Below, piece after piece: positions 9,424-18,874 of a stretch of 64,000 bases of DNA (positions within the stretch are counted from its first letter, which is position 1; the number at the start of each line of letters is the position of its first letter). The notes below the pieces were generated by a model. That model was given only the letters and a program-made list of their open reading frames with translations, was not told the DNA's origin and did not search any database. Both the position numbers and the translations under genes were made by a program. The stretch covers positions 248,001 to 312,000 of the forward strand of contig NZ_JAAVKI010000001.1 in NCBI RefSeq assembly GCF_011806525.1, in the 5' to 3' direction. The stretch is from Thalassospira sp. HF15 (GTDB lineage: Bacteria > Pseudomonadota > Alphaproteobacteria > Rhodospirillales > Thalassospiraceae).

Positions 9424-9451
9424 TTGACCAAGACCATGCCCGGCGTAGTAT
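9424..9451 (+). promoter_or_regulatory. putative promoter of parC
   Basis: TTGACC (9424-9429) and TAGTAT (9446-9451) are separated by 16 bases, about 78 bases before the parC ATG, in the only non-coding gap of this region. Confidence 0.45.
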
Positions 9452-9529
9452 GTTGCCAATAACGTAAGGTGTTCGGGTCCGAACGCACTTGCACATGTCC
9501 ATTTTGACAAGCAACAAGAAAAATCGTTC

Positions 9530-11773
9530 ATGAGCACCAAGACTTCCGATCCGGCCGGTTCCGGACAAATCCGGGAAACCCGACTTGCCGACGCGCTGAG
9601 CGAACGTTATCTCGCCTATGCGATGTCGACCATTATGTCGCGTTCCCTGCCTGATGTGCGCGATGGCCTCAAGCCTGTGCATCGCCGTCTTCTTTACGCC
9701 ATGCGTCAGCTTAAGCTGAACCCGGAGCAGGGGTTCAAGAAATGTGCGCGTGTTGTCGGTGACGTGATTGGTAAATATCACCCGCATGGTGATCAGTCTG
9801 TTTATGACGCGCTTGTCCGTCTGGCGCAGGATTTTGCGGTGCGTTACCCGCTGGTCGATGGTCAGGGAAACTTTGGCAACATTGACGGCGATAACGCCGC
9901 TGCGATGCGTTACACCGAAGCCCGCATGACGGCGATTGCCGCCGCCCTGATGGATGGCCTTGACGAGGATGCCGTCGATTTCCGCCCGACCTATGATGGT
10001 GAGGAACAGGAACCGGTTGTCATGCCGGCAGCCTTCCCGAACCTTCTGGCCAATGGCGCGGCCGGCATTGCCGTGGGTATGGCAACCAACATTCCGCCGC
10101 ACAATGTCGGCGAATTGTGTGCTGGTCTGATCAAGCTCATTGATGATCCGGAAACTTCGATTGCGCAGCTTGCGCGCTGTGTACCGGGCCCGGATTTCCC
10201 GACCGGTGGTGTTCTGGTCGAACCGCGTGAAAATATTCTGGAAGCCTATGCCACGGGTCGTGGATCGTTCCGTCTGCGGGCAAAATGGGAAGTCGAAAAG
10301 CTGAGCCACGGTCTGTATCAGGTAGTGATCACCGAAATTCCCTATCAGGTTCAGAAAGCCAAGCTGGTTGAACGTATCGCCGATCTGATGGTGGCAAAGA
10401 AACTGCCGCTTCTGAACGATGTACGCGATGAGTCGACCGATATCATTCGTCTGGTTCTGGAACCGCGCACCCGTGCGGTCGAGCCGGAACATCTGATGGA
10501 GATGCTGTTCAAAAACACTGAACTGGAAATCCGGTTTGGTTTGAACATGAACGTTCTGGATGGCGACAACACGCCGCGGGTGATGAACCTGCGTGAAGTG
10601 CTGCGTGCCTTCCTTGCGCACCGTCAGGACGTTCTGATCCGTCGTTCCAATCATCGCTTGGCCAAGATCAATCATCGTCTTGAAGTGTTGGAAGGCTATC
10701 TTGTTGCCTATCTCAACCTTGATGAGGTGATCCGGATCATCCGTTATGAGGATGAGCCGAAAAACGCGTTGATGAAGGCGTTTGACCTGACGGAAGTGCA
10801 GGCGGATGCGATCCTCAATATGCGTCTGCGGTCTTTGCGCAAGCTCGAAGAGATGGAAATCAAGAACGAGCACGCCAAACTGACCGAAGAAAAGCAGGGT
10901 CTTGAGGCGCTTCTTGCCAGCGAAAGCATGCGTTGGGAAAAAATCCGCGACGAAATCGAGGTCATGCGTGAAAACTTTGGCAAAAAGACCGCCATTGGCA
11001 AACGCCGTACCGAGATTGGCGATGCACCGGAAGAAATCGAAGTGCCGCTGGAAGCCCTGATCGAACGTGAGCCGATTACGGTGATCTGTTCGAAAATGGG
11101 TTGGGTTCGTGCGCTTAAGGGGCATGTTGCCGATGTCAGCGACCTTAAATTCAAGGATGGTGATGAGCATCGCTTTGCGTTGAAAGCCTTTACGACAGAC
11201 AAGCTTCTGATCCTGTCGACGGCCGGGCGTTGCTATACCATGTCGTGCGACAAGCTTCCGGGTGGCCGTGGCCATGGTGAGCCGATCCGTCTTTCGATTG
11301 ATCTGCCACAGGAACATGACATCGTCTCGATGGTCGTTCACAAGGACGGACGCAACTTGCTGGTGGCAAGTTCCGGCGGGCGCGGTTTCCAGGTCGCGGA
11401 AAAAGAAGTGGTTGCGCAGACCAAGAACGGCAAACAGGTACTGAACCTTGGTGCTGGTGAAGTTGCGAAAATCTTCCAGCCCGTCGAGAAAGATCATGTC
11501 GCTGTGCTGGGTGATAATCGCAAACTGCTGATTTATCCGGTTTCCGAAATCCCGGAAATGACACGTGGGCGTGGCGTGATCCTGCAAAAATATCGGCAGG
11601 GCGGTTTGTCTGATCTGATGCTGTTTAACCTTGAAGACGGTCTGAGCTGGACCATGGGCGGCAGCGAAGGTCGTACCCGTAACGTGACCGAACTGACCGA
11701 ATGGATTGGTAAACGTGCCGGGGCAGGGCGTTTGCCGCCGAACGGTTTCCCACGGTCAAACAAGTTTGAATAA
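9530..11773 (+). CDS. parC: DNA topoisomerase IV subunit A
   Basis: DNA-breaking subunit of topoisomerase IV, which separates linked daughter chromosomes; it works with ParE, which is not in this window. The breakage-reunion domain contains [20 protein letters not shown] near residues 25-45, the quinolone-region stretch [13 protein letters not shown] near 82-95, and [10 protein letters not shown] with the catalytic Tyr at about 127. The C-terminal part is a degenerate beta-pinwheel. The length of 747 aa and the lack of full GyrA-box repeats favour ParC over GyrA. Leader and terminator suggest a single-gene transcript. Confidence 0.94.
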   Translation: MSTKTSDPAGSGQIRETRLADALSERYLAYAMSTIMSRSLPDVRDGLKPVHRRLLYAMRQLKLNPEQGFKKCARVVGDVIGKYHPHGDQSVYDALVRLAQDFAVRYPLVDGQGNFGNIDGDNAAAMRYTEARMTAIAAALMDGLDEDAVDFRPTYDGEEQEPVVMPAAFPNLLANGAAGIAVGMATNIPPHNVGELCAGLIKLIDDPETSIAQLARCVPGPDFPTGGVLVEPRENILEAYATGRGSFRLRAKWEVEKLSHGLYQVVITEIPYQVQKAKLVERIADLMVAKKLPLLNDVRDESTDIIRLVLEPRTRAVEPEHLMEMLFKNTELEIRFGLNMNVLDGDNTPRVMNLREVLRAFLAHRQDVLIRRSNHRLAKINHRLEVLEGYLVAYLNLDEVIRIIRYEDEPKNALMKAFDLTEVQADAILNMRLRSLRKLEEMEIKNEHAKLTEEKQGLEALLASESMRWEKIRDEIEVMRENFGKKTAIGKRRTEIGDAPEEIEVPLEALIEREPITVICSKMGWVRALKGHVADVSDLKFKDGDEHRFALKAFTTDKLLILSTAGRCYTMSCDKLPGGRGHGEPIRLSIDLPQEHDIVSMVVHKDGRNLLVASSGGRGFQVAEKEVVAQTKNGKQVLNLGAGEVAKIFQPVEKDHVAVLGDNRKLLIYPVSEIPEMTRGRGVILQKYRQGGLSDLMLFNLEDGLSWTMGGSEGRTRNVTELTEWIGKRAGAGRLPPNGFPRSNKFE

Positions 11774-11797
11774 CACGCGCTACAATATGTTTGCAGA

Positions 11798-11829
11798 AGC
11801 CGGATGGTACCAAGCCATCCGGCTTTTTC
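11798..11829 (+). terminator. rho-independent terminator after parC
   Basis: AGCCGGATGG (11798-11807) pairs perfectly with CCATCCGGCT (11815-11824), followed by a run of T. Confidence 0.88.
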
Positions 11830-12009
11830 TTTGTCGAGATGGCGAAAATTGATGCACGGGCTACCACTTGTTGCATTTCTCGGCAGAAATGGAAGGAATT
11901 CGGTGCAAAATATATAGCGTTTTCGGTGGTTAATATGTAACTTCCCCCACTATTAAACAGGAAGCCCGCAATTTTCCTGTGAGATTCAAAAAGGGCTTGG
12001 GAGTGGAAA

Positions 12010-12555
12010 GTGAGATTTCTCGGAAATTTCGTTCGCGCTATCGACAGTCTTAATGACTGGATTGGACGCGGAGTGGCCTGGCTGGTGATCCCGATGGTGG
12101 TTATCACGTTTTTGGTGGCAACGCTGCGCTATGGCTTCTCTGTCGGCTGGGTGTCGATGCAGGAAAGCTATATGTGGTTGTATGGCATCATGTTCATGGT
12201 TGGCGCCGGTTATACGCTGCTGCACGGTGGCCACGTGCGTGTTGACGTTTTTTATCGTCCGGCATCTGCGCGTTACAAGGCATGGGTCGACCTGTTCGGG
12301 TCCCTGTTCCTGTTGACGCCGGTGATCATCATGATGCTGATGTACAGTTATCCCTATGTTGCCACCAGCTGGCATCGTCTGGAAGGCTCGCACGAAACTG
12401 GCGGGCTGCCGGGGTTGTTCCTGTATAAATCCGTGATCCTGATCTTTTGTGTCCTGATGCTGCTGCAGGGGCTGTCTTTGGCAGCGCGCAGCATCCTGGT
12501 CCTGACCGGTCACAAAGAATATGAAATTCAAGAAGAAGAGCACGAGGGCGTTTGA
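12010..12555 (+). CDS. TRAP transporter small permease subunit (DctQ family)
   Basis: Four-helix membrane subunit of a tripartite ATP-independent periplasmic transporter. At 181 aa it is of normal length. Hydrophobic helices are clear near residues 20-40, 55-75, 95-118 and 140-165, and the MQESYMWLYGIMFMVGAGYT and HGGHVRVDVFY stretches are typical of the mannitol/chloroaromatic-type TRAP small subunits. Start is the GTG at 12010 after GGGAGTGG. Its stop overlaps the large-permease ATG (TGATG), so the two are coupled. The binding protein is encoded on the opposite strand just downstream. Confidence 0.92.
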   Translation: MRFLGNFVRAIDSLNDWIGRGVAWLVIPMVVITFLVATLRYGFSVGWVSMQESYMWLYGIMFMVGAGYTLLHGGHVRVDVFYRPASARYKAWVDLFGSLFLLTPVIIMMLMYSYPYVATSWHRLEGSHETGGLPGLFLYKSVILIFCVLMLLQGLSLAARSILVLTGHKEYEIQEEEHEGV

Positions 12556-13928
12556 TGACGGGGGAAATTCTTAGCCTGGTGATGTTCGCCGTTGCGTGCG
12601 GCGTGCTTCTTCTCGGTTTTCCGGTTGCTTTCTCGCTTGCGGGCACCGGTCTTGCTTTTGCGCTTATCGGCAATGCCATGGGCACTTTCGATATGCCACT
12701 TCTTGGCTCCTTGCCGTCACGCTATTTCGGTGTGATGACCAACGAGCTTTACGTTGCGATCCCGCTGTTCGTCTTCATGGGCGTGATGCTCGAACGTGCG
12801 CGTATCGCCGAGAAGCTTCTGACCACCATGGGCATGCTGTTTGGCACCATGCGTGGCGGTCTTGGCATTTCGGTGGTGATCGTTGGCATGTTGCTGGCCG
12901 CATCCACCGGTATTGTCGGTGCAACGGTTGTTACCATGGGCTTGCTCAGCCTGCCGGCAATGCAGAAAGCTGGCTATGATCCGAAGCTGTCGACCGGTGT
13001 GATTTGTGCATCGGGTACGCTTGGTCAGATCATTCCGCCGTCAATCGTTCTGGTTCTGCTGGGGGATATCCTGCAGGGGGCCTATGCCGAAGCGCAGCGT
13101 TCGCTGGGTAACTGGGCACCGGAACCGATTTCGGTGATGGATCTGTTTGCCGGTGCGTTCATTCCGGGGCTGATGCTTGTCGGGCTTTATATCGGCTGGA
13201 TCATTATCAAATCACTGATCGATCCGAATTCGGCCCCGTCGCTGGTGGAAGGAAAACGTCCCGAAGGCCTTTGGGGCGAAGTTCTTCGTGCCTTGCTGCC
13301 ACCGGCATTGCTGATTGTTGCGGTTCTGGGCTCCATCCTGACCGGGATTGCAACCCCGACGGAATCCGCAGCGTTTGGTTCTGTTGGTGCGACCATTCTG
13401 GCAGCGTTCTACAAGCGCCTGGATATGCCGGTCATGCGTCATGTTGTACGCCAGACGGTTCAGGTCAGCGCGATGGTGTTTGTCATCCTGCTGGGTGCAT
13501 CAGTGTTCTCGCTGGTGTTCCGTGGTCTGGGTGGTGATCATCTGGTCGAGGAATTGCTGCACAACCTGCCGGGTGGTGTATTCAGTGCGATGCTGGTCGT
13601 GATGTTGCTTATGTTCTTCATGGGCTTCTTCCTTGATTTCATCGAAATTGTTTTCGTTGTGATCCCGATTGTCGGTCCGATCCTGCTGAAGCTTGATATC
13701 GATCCGGTCTGGCTGGGTGTGATGATTGCAATCAACCTGCAGACCAGCTTCCTGACACCGCCATTTGGCTTCGCGCTGTTCTACCTGCGTGGTGTGGCCC
13801 CGGCGGCGATCAAGACGCTTGATATCTATCGCGGTATCATCCCGTTCGTGGTCATTCAGATGCTTGGCCTGTGCCTTGTGGCAGCCTTCCCGTGGCTTGC
13901 GACCTGGTTGCCGAGCATTCTGTTCTAA
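12555..13928 (+). CDS. TRAP transporter large permease subunit (DctM family)
   Basis: Twelve-helix subunit that carries out sodium-driven uptake together with the small permease. At 457 aa it has the usual DctM length and repeats: IPLFVFMGVMLERARIAEKL, ASTGIVGATVVTMGLLSLP, ASGTLGQIIPPSIVLVLLGD, and near the C-terminus ETAFLTPPFGF-like QTSFLTPPFGFALFYLRG. An in-frame TTG at 12552 precedes the ATG at 12555; I take the ATG. Together with the small subunit and the TakP/FcbT1-like binding protein it forms a complete transporter, probably for an organic or keto acid, though the exact substrate cannot be read from the sequence. Confidence 0.94.
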   Translation: MTGEILSLVMFAVACGVLLLGFPVAFSLAGTGLAFALIGNAMGTFDMPLLGSLPSRYFGVMTNELYVAIPLFVFMGVMLERARIAEKLLTTMGMLFGTMRGGLGISVVIVGMLLAASTGIVGATVVTMGLLSLPAMQKAGYDPKLSTGVICASGTLGQIIPPSIVLVLLGDILQGAYAEAQRSLGNWAPEPISVMDLFAGAFIPGLMLVGLYIGWIIIKSLIDPNSAPSLVEGKRPEGLWGEVLRALLPPALLIVAVLGSILTGIATPTESAAFGSVGATILAAFYKRLDMPVMRHVVRQTVQVSAMVFVILLGASVFSLVFRGLGGDHLVEELLHNLPGGVFSAMLVVMLLMFFMGFFLDFIEIVFVVIPIVGPILLKLDIDPVWLGVMIAINLQTSFLTPPFGFALFYLRGVAPAAIKTLDIYRGIIPFVVIQMLGLCLVAAFPWLATWLPSILF

Positions 13929-13958
13929 GCAATGCGACATACATTTCATCAAAGAAAA

Positions 13959-13985
13959 AGGCACCCGTTTGGGTGCCTTTTTTTG
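13959..13985 (+). terminator. terminator of the TRAP permease genes
   Basis: AGGCACCC (13959-13966) pairs with GGGTGCCT (13971-13978), followed by a T run. Confidence 0.88.
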
Positions 13986-14014
13986 TCTGGCGTTCAGCCG
14001 GTTAGGGCAGGGCA

Positions 14015-14044
14015 AACAAAAAGGGCTGGCAGATGCCAGCCCTT
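14015..14044 (-). terminator. terminator of the TRAP binding-protein gene
   Basis: GGGCTGGC and GCCAGCCC, around 14023-14042, form a hairpin. On the minus strand it is followed by a short T run, 26 bases after the stop codon of the binding-protein gene. Confidence 0.75.
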
Positions 14045-14069
14045 TGTCGTTTTCCGGTGGACGGAGAAC

Positions 14070-15164
14070 TTAGTATTTGAACGGCAGGACACGTGCCTGT
14101 GCGAATGCCGATTCCGAGAATTTCGACCAAGCGATCGACTGGGTACGGAAGGAAATCAGGCTTTCGAAAACTTCCTGTGACAGCGGGTTCGACGAAACAA
14201 GGTCACGCAGAACTTCACCGGACAGTTTGCCAAGGTTGGTGAGAATGTCGTCAGAGAACGGACGAACATCAACGCCGTGCTTGTTACGCAGGGTATCAAG
14301 CGCCTGAACGTTACGCGCGGTGAACTCGGACAGAACCATCTGGTTAACTGCACGGTTTGCCTGCTCGACGATGGCCTTCAGATCATCCGGAAGCGCATTC
14401 CACGCATCAAGGTTGATGAAGTTGTCGAGAACGGTCGCCGGCTCGTGCCAGCCCGGGTAGTAGTAGTATTTGGCCGATTTATAGAGGCCGAATGCCAGAT
14501 CGTTGTAAGGACCAACCCACTCGGTTGCGTCAATCGCGCCCGACTGAAGTGCCGGCGGAATTTCGCCACCCGGAAGGTTCACAACGTTTGCGCCGGCGGC
14601 TTTGACAACTTCGCCACCAAGACCCGGAATACGCATTTTCAGACCTTTATAGTCATCAATGGTATTCATTTCCTTGTTGAACCAGCCGCCCATCTGGGTG
14701 CCGGTGTTGCCCGACGGGAAGAACTTACAGTTCAGTTCTGCATAGACTTTGTCAGCCAGTTCCTGACCGCCGCCCCACTGGAACCATGCATTCTGTTCCT
14801 GCGCGTTCAGACCAAACGGCATTGCCGCGATATACTGGGTCGCATCAACCTTACCTTTCCAGTAGTAAGGTGCGCCGTGACCCATTTCGACCGTGCCGTT
14901 GCCGACAGCATCGACGGCTTCGAATGCCGGAACAATTTCACCAGCGCCGAAAACGGTCACTTTCAAACGACCTTCGGATGCCTTGGTGATGTATTCAGCA
15001 AGAAGGTTCGCACCGGTGCCAAGGCCCGGGAAGTTTTTCGGCCAAGTGGTGATAAGGCGCCACTCACGCACGTCCTGGGCAATTGCCGGTTTGGCGAAAG
15101 TTGACGCGGCAGCAGCAGTCGCACCTGCTACGGCAGCGCCGGAAAGAAATTGACGACGTTTCAT
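14070..15164 (-). CDS. TRAP transporter substrate-binding protein (DctP/TakP-FcbT1 type)
   Basis: Periplasmic receptor of the TRAP system. The N-terminus MKRRQFLSGAAVAG is a twin-arginine-like export signal, cleaved probably near AKPAIAQD (about residue 30). Typical segments of the keto-acid/lactate-like branch follow: LITTWPKNFPGLGTGA, VEMGHGAPYYWKGK, FPSGNTGTQMGGWFNKE, and GGEIPPALQSGAIDATEWVG, where the Glu-Trp pair contacts substrate in relatives. At 364 aa it is normal. It is convergent with the two permease genes rather than being in one operon with them. Substrate is inferred as a monocarboxylate or 2-oxo acid, not proven. Confidence 0.92.
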   Translation of the reverse strand: MKRRQFLSGAAVAGATAAAASTFAKPAIAQDVREWRLITTWPKNFPGLGTGANLLAEYITKASEGRLKVTVFGAGEIVPAFEAVDAVGNGTVEMGHGAPYYWKGKVDATQYIAAMPFGLNAQEQNAWFQWGGGQELADKVYAELNCKFFPSGNTGTQMGGWFNKEMNTIDDYKGLKMRIPGLGGEVVKAAGANVVNLPGGEIPPALQSGAIDATEWVGPYNDLAFGLYKSAKYYYYPGWHEPATVLDNFINLDAWNALPDDLKAIVEQANRAVNQMVLSEFTARNVQALDTLRNKHGVDVRPFSDDILTNLGKLSGEVLRDLVSSNPLSQEVFESLISFRTQSIAWSKFSESAFAQARVLPFKY

Positions 15165-15348
15165 TGGTTACAACCTCCCAAAGATGCAAGCTCATGATTT
15201 TTCAGTATAAGCTGGACTATCAGCTATGAAACGCAGCTTATATGCGTCTTTACGGGCAGGCAACCGACGATCGAGTTGTTGTGTTGAACTTTAGTCTAAT
15301 TGGGGAAAGTGGTTCACCAAATTGGTGCGGAGCGTGGTCTTTCGAAGC

Positions 15349-16077
15349 TTATTCAGCGTCTTCCATTGAGACCCACTGGCCATCCCGGAAACCTTCAAGC
15401 GGTTGGAAGCGCATTTTATAGGACATCTTGCGACAGTCGCCGATCCAGTAGCCCAGATAGATATGCGGAAGGGACAGCATCCTGGCTTCGTCGATCAGAT
15501 CAAGAATGATGTAGGTGCCCAGTCCACGGCGTTCTTCTTCGGGATCGAAGAAGCTGTACACCGCCGACAGACCGTCGGCCAGAATATCAACCAGTGCAAC
15601 GGCAATCAGGCTGTCATCGGCGCGGCGGTATTCAAAGATCGAGGTTTCCACCGTGCTGTCTTCAATCATTGCACGGTAATCACGGGCATCCATGCGCGCC
15701 ATGTCGCCATTGCCGTGGCGGGCATCCTGATAGGTGCTAAAGAGGTGATATTGTTCCTGTGTCGCGGTTGGCGGCACCACGGTGCGAACAAGGTCGCTGT
15801 TTCTATTCTTGATGCGCCGGAATGACTTGCCGGGATTAAACCCATCGCACCGGACACGCACCGGAATACAGGCATTGCAATCGCTGCAAGCAGGCAGATA
15901 GGCAATCGAGTGACTGCGACGGAACCCGGCACGCGACAACAGATCGTGGACGTTGTTGGCTTCGGGGCCACGCAGTTCGGTGACCAGCTTGCGCTCGAAC
16001 CGGCCGGGCAGGTAGGGGCACGGCATCGGTGCGGTCATAAAATAATGCTGGGTCAGGCGCCGCTGGTTAACTGTCAT
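15349..16077 (-). CDS. bpt: aspartate/glutamate leucyltransferase or arginyl-tRNA-protein transferase family
   Basis: Transfers an amino acid (leucine in characterised bacterial Bpt) from tRNA to N-terminal Asp or Glu of proteins, marking them for the ClpS/ClpAP N-degron pathway. The N-terminal zinc/cysteine region HSIAYLPACSDCNACIPVRV and the C-terminal HIYLGYWIGDCRKMSYKMRF are diagnostic. The 242-aa length and the start MTVNQRRLTQHYFMTAPMPC match the family. It is downstream of motA-motB with a 119-base gap and may be read through from them. Whether Leu or Arg is transferred cannot be told from the sequence. Confidence 0.93.
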   Translation of the reverse strand: MTVNQRRLTQHYFMTAPMPCPYLPGRFERKLVTELRGPEANNVHDLLSRAGFRRSHSIAYLPACSDCNACIPVRVRCDGFNPGKSFRRIKNRNSDLVRTVVPPTATQEQYHLFSTYQDARHGNGDMARMDARDYRAMIEDSTVETSIFEYRRADDSLIAVALVDILADGLSAVYSFFDPEEERRGLGTYIILDLIDEARMLSLPHIYLGYWIGDCRKMSYKMRFQPLEGFRDGQWVSMEDAE

Positions 16078-16196
16078 CAGGTCCGATCAGTCCGGGTCAC
16101 ATCAAAGAGAACTATTCTATGAGATTAAGTGTTGTATGTGACAGTTTAAAGGCCTGCTCTTCAAAAGGGCACTGAATTTTGATGCTGCTTCCGAGA

Positions 16197-17150
16197 TTAC
16201 CGCTGTGAGGGCACAGAGAAAGTCGGGCGGCGCTGGTTTTCTTCCTGTGCCGGTTGTGACGTTGGCGCAGCAGGGGCCGCACTTTCTGGGGCAGTCTGTC
16301 CATCCGGTGCATCACCTTCGAGAGCTGATCGCTCGCCGGTGCCACGCAGCAATGTAATCGAGATGCGGCGGTTGCTTTCATTTTCCGGGGCATCCGGCAG
16401 GAGCGGGTCGGTATCGGCCAGACCTGCGACCTTCGCAAAGCGGGCAGTTTCAAGCCCCAAATCTTCGAGCGCACGGCGTGTCGCCAACGCGCGATCGGCG
16501 GAAAGTTCCCAGTTGGAGTATCCATCGGAGCGGTTGAAGGGCACGGCATCTGTGTGGCCTTCGATCGAGACGTCCTGAGGCATGTTTTCGATCACGCCAG
16601 CGACTTGTTGCAACAGAAGGCGGGTATGTTCCGCCATGGCTGCACTGCCACTCGGAAACATGGCAGTGCCATCTTCATCAAGGATCTGAATACGAAGGCC
16701 TTCATCGGTGTTTTCGATGCGGATGTTCTTTTCAAGGCCCTGAAGTTCCTCATTGGCTTCGATTGCCTTAAGGAGCTCTTCCTGGGCTTCATTGAATTCT
16801 TCTTCTTCCATCTGGGCGACCCGGATGGCTTCGCGTTGTTCTGGTGTTTCTACCGGCGGAATATCCATGCTGATGGTCGGCGAGCCAAATTCAGAGCGCA
16901 TGGCACCTTCTTCGGCTAGGCTGGTACCACCGAGCAAGCCACCAGAACCGGATTCATTTTGCGATATCGTTTCGGGCGTAAAATACATCGAAACGCCCTG
17001 AAGCTGCTCCTCGGTTGCACTTGAGAGCAACCACAGCAGCAGGAAGAACGCCATCATTGCCGTCACAAAGTCGGCATAGGCAACTTTCCAGGCACCCCCG
17101 TGATGCCCGTGTCCTCCTTTTTTGATCTTCTTTATAACGATATCGGGCAT
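16197..17150 (-). CDS. motB: flagellar motor protein MotB
   Basis: Stator subunit anchored to peptidoglycan. The N-terminus has the plug and membrane helix with AWKVAYADFVTAMMAFFLLL, in which Asp (about residue 27) is the proton-binding site. The C-terminal OmpA-like domain (about 150-275) has VSIEGHTDAVPF and the NWELSADRALATRRAL segment. The last 40 residues are a low-complexity Ala/Pro/Gln tail. At 317 aa it is ordinary. It lies 40 bases after motA on the same strand. No other flagellar genes are in the window. Confidence 0.95.
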   Translation of the reverse strand: MPDIVIKKIKKGGHGHHGGAWKVAYADFVTAMMAFFLLLWLLSSATEEQLQGVSMYFTPETISQNESGSGGLLGGTSLAEEGAMRSEFGSPTISMDIPPVETPEQREAIRVAQMEEEEFNEAQEELLKAIEANEELQGLEKNIRIENTDEGLRIQILDEDGTAMFPSGSAAMAEHTRLLLQQVAGVIENMPQDVSIEGHTDAVPFNRSDGYSNWELSADRALATRRALEDLGLETARFAKVAGLADTDPLLPDAPENESNRRISITLLRGTGERSALEGDAPDGQTAPESAAPAAPTSQPAQEENQRRPTFSVPSQR

Positions 17151-17190
17151 ATGTAGCGCTGTCCTCTAAACCAGAGCCTTTATATCAGAA

Positions 17191-18045
17191 TCAAGCTGTG
17201 GGCGCGTCTTGCAGCGCTTCGTCGAGTTCCTTGAAGCTGGGCCGAACATTGTGCGGGAGGGTCTTACGCGCGAACTCAACCGATACCTGCGGGGCATATC
17301 CCTGCATATGGCCGATCAGTGCGGCTTTGATGCAGCTATAGTACTTTCCGTCTGAATCAACTGTGTTCTTGATGATCGATGCGGTCGGGCCGACAAAACC
17401 ATATGCACCAAGAATACCAAGGAAGGTGCCGACAAGTGCTGCGGCAATCAGGCCACCAAGAATTTCAGGCGGTTCTGTCACGGAACTCATGGTCACAATA
17501 ACGCCGAGAACAGCAGCAACGATGCCAAGCGCAGGAAGACCGTCACCGGCAGTCTGCACGGCAGAAGCAACCGCGTGCTCTTCTTCGTGATGGGTTTCAA
17601 GTTCCTGATCCATCACCGCTTCAAGTTCATAGGAGTTGGTCGTTCCAAGGGTCAGCAGGCGCAGATAGTCACACATGAACTCCATTGCATGATGATCTTT
17701 CATCAGCGTTGGGAAGTTGGAAAACAGACTGGAGCTTTCCGGGTTTTCAACGTGGCTTTCAAGGGCGAGGTCGCCTTTGGATTTCGCCAGACGGAAAACA
17801 GCGTAAAGGCAGATCAGAAGTTCCAGATACGCGGCCTTTTTCTTGGGGCCTTTCATGGAGCGCAGCGTGTATGTGAACGATTTTTTCACAATGCCAAGCG
17901 GGTTGGCCGTCAAGTAGGCCCCAAAGGCCGCGCCGAAAATAATCAAGACTTCAAGCGGTTGCACGAGAATGCCAAAGTCGCCATGCGGCAAATAGCCACC
18001 CAGGACCGAGCCGATTACGACAACATAGCCAATGATCAAGAACAT
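17191..18045 (-). CDS. motA: flagellar motor stator protein MotA
   Basis: Four-helix stator subunit forming the ion channel with MotB. At 284 aa it has the N-terminal MFLIIGYVVVIGSVLGGYLP typical of proton-type MotA, a cytoplasmic loop (about residues 70-165) with charged residues that contact FliG, and the two C-terminal helices with GIVAAVLGVIVTMSSV and GTFLGILGAYGFVGP. First gene of a motA-motB pair, possibly read on into bpt. The 257-base upstream gap is shared with the divergent flavin reductase gene. Confidence 0.96.
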   Translation of the reverse strand: MFLIIGYVVVIGSVLGGYLPHGDFGILVQPLEVLIIFGAAFGAYLTANPLGIVKKSFTYTLRSMKGPKKKAAYLELLICLYAVFRLAKSKGDLALESHVENPESSSLFSNFPTLMKDHHAMEFMCDYLRLLTLGTTNSYELEAVMDQELETHHEEEHAVASAVQTAGDGLPALGIVAAVLGVIVTMSSVTEPPEILGGLIAAALVGTFLGILGAYGFVGPTASIIKNTVDSDGKYYSCIKAALIGHMQGYAPQVSVEFARKTLPHNVRPSFKELDEALQDAPTA

Positions 18046-18302
18046 TCTTTTTCTTCTCCGCTACCCAACGCCAGATACCTTTACGAACAACCCCGAGTTC
18101 ATCGAAACATCTGTCTTCTGCGGTAGTTCAGAACGTGTTTCTGGTATCTATATGCTCTAATTAAGTTTTAATCTTATTAACATCGCGTTTAAATTAGCCG
18201 CGAGTTAGGTTTGACAGCGCGGTGATTAGACGCCATTTTCCCCAAGCCCTGTATACGGGGTGTCTCAGCCATCAGACTTAGTACACAAGAGCATTCTTAA
18301 AT

Positions 18303-18785
18303 ATGTCTTTCTCTCCGCGTGATTTTCGCGATTGCCTTGGGCAGTTCACAACCGGTGTGGCCGTCGTAACGACCCGTGCCGCCGACGGTGCAAAAGCGGG
18401 CATCACCATTAACAGCTTTGCCTCCGTATCGCTTGATCCGGCGCTGGTTTTATTCTCCGTTGATCATCGTGCCGCGACGCATGCGCTGTTTACCGGCGAA
18501 GCGACACGGTTTTGCATCAATATCCTGAGCCAGAGCCAGAAACATGCTTCCGAGCTGTTTTCCGCCCCGGGACAGGATGGCTGGGATAAGGTTGCATATG
18601 AGGATGACAGCCTTGGAATGCCACGCCTGAAAGGTAGCGTTGCCGCATTTACCTGCGAGCGCCACGCCTTGCATGAAGGCGGGGATCACAGCATCATCGT
18701 TGGCCATGTCCGTGAACTGGTGATGGGCGAAACTGGTGCGCCGCTGCTGTATTATGGTGGCCGGTATCGCGCCTTGGGCGACTAA
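18303..18785 (+). CDS. flavin reductase family protein
   Basis: A 160-aa protein of the split-barrel flavin reductase-like family, which reduces FMN or FAD with NAD(P)H, usually for a partner monooxygenase. Recognised by CLGQFTTGVAVVTTRAADG, GITINSFASVSLDPALVLFS, a central FCINILSQ and the C-terminal PLLYYGGRYRAL. No partner oxygenase is next to it, so its partner is unknown. Divergent from motA and convergent with the threonine dehydratase gene, with which it shares a symmetric terminator. Confidence 0.9.
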   Translation: MSFSPRDFRDCLGQFTTGVAVVTTRAADGAKAGITINSFASVSLDPALVLFSVDHRAATHALFTGEATRFCINILSQSQKHASELFSAPGQDGWDKVAYEDDSLGMPRLKGSVAAFTCERHALHEGGDHSIIVGHVRELVMGETGAPLLYYGGRYRALGD

Positions 18786-18814
18786 GGCGCCGTCGCGGTA
18801 CTAAATGGCACCCG

Positions 18815-18862
18815 GAAACCAAAAAAGGCCGCTGGCATTTCGCCGCGGCCTTTTTTGGTTTC
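18815..18862. terminator. bidirectional terminator, 18-bp perfect stem
   Basis: The 18 bases at 18815-18832 are an exact inverted copy of 18845-18862, with a 12-base loop. The stem has a GGCCGC core flanked by A6 on the left and T6 on the right, so it can terminate on both strands, serving the convergent flavin reductase and threonine dehydratase genes. Confidence 0.92.
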
Positions 18863-18874
18863 GCGCAGAAGCAA

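Noticed and set aside
9359-11587. A 742-codon open frame on the minus strand across parC
   Set aside because: It is fully antisense to an unmistakable parC, has no family resemblance, and is rich in His, Phe and Arg, as expected of a mirror frame in GC-rich coding DNA.
15315-15327. Short palindrome CACCAA-A-TTGGTG between the TRAP binding-protein gene and bpt
   Set aside because: Only six-base arms, no T run, and about 150 bases from the nearest start, so I could not tell an operator from chance.
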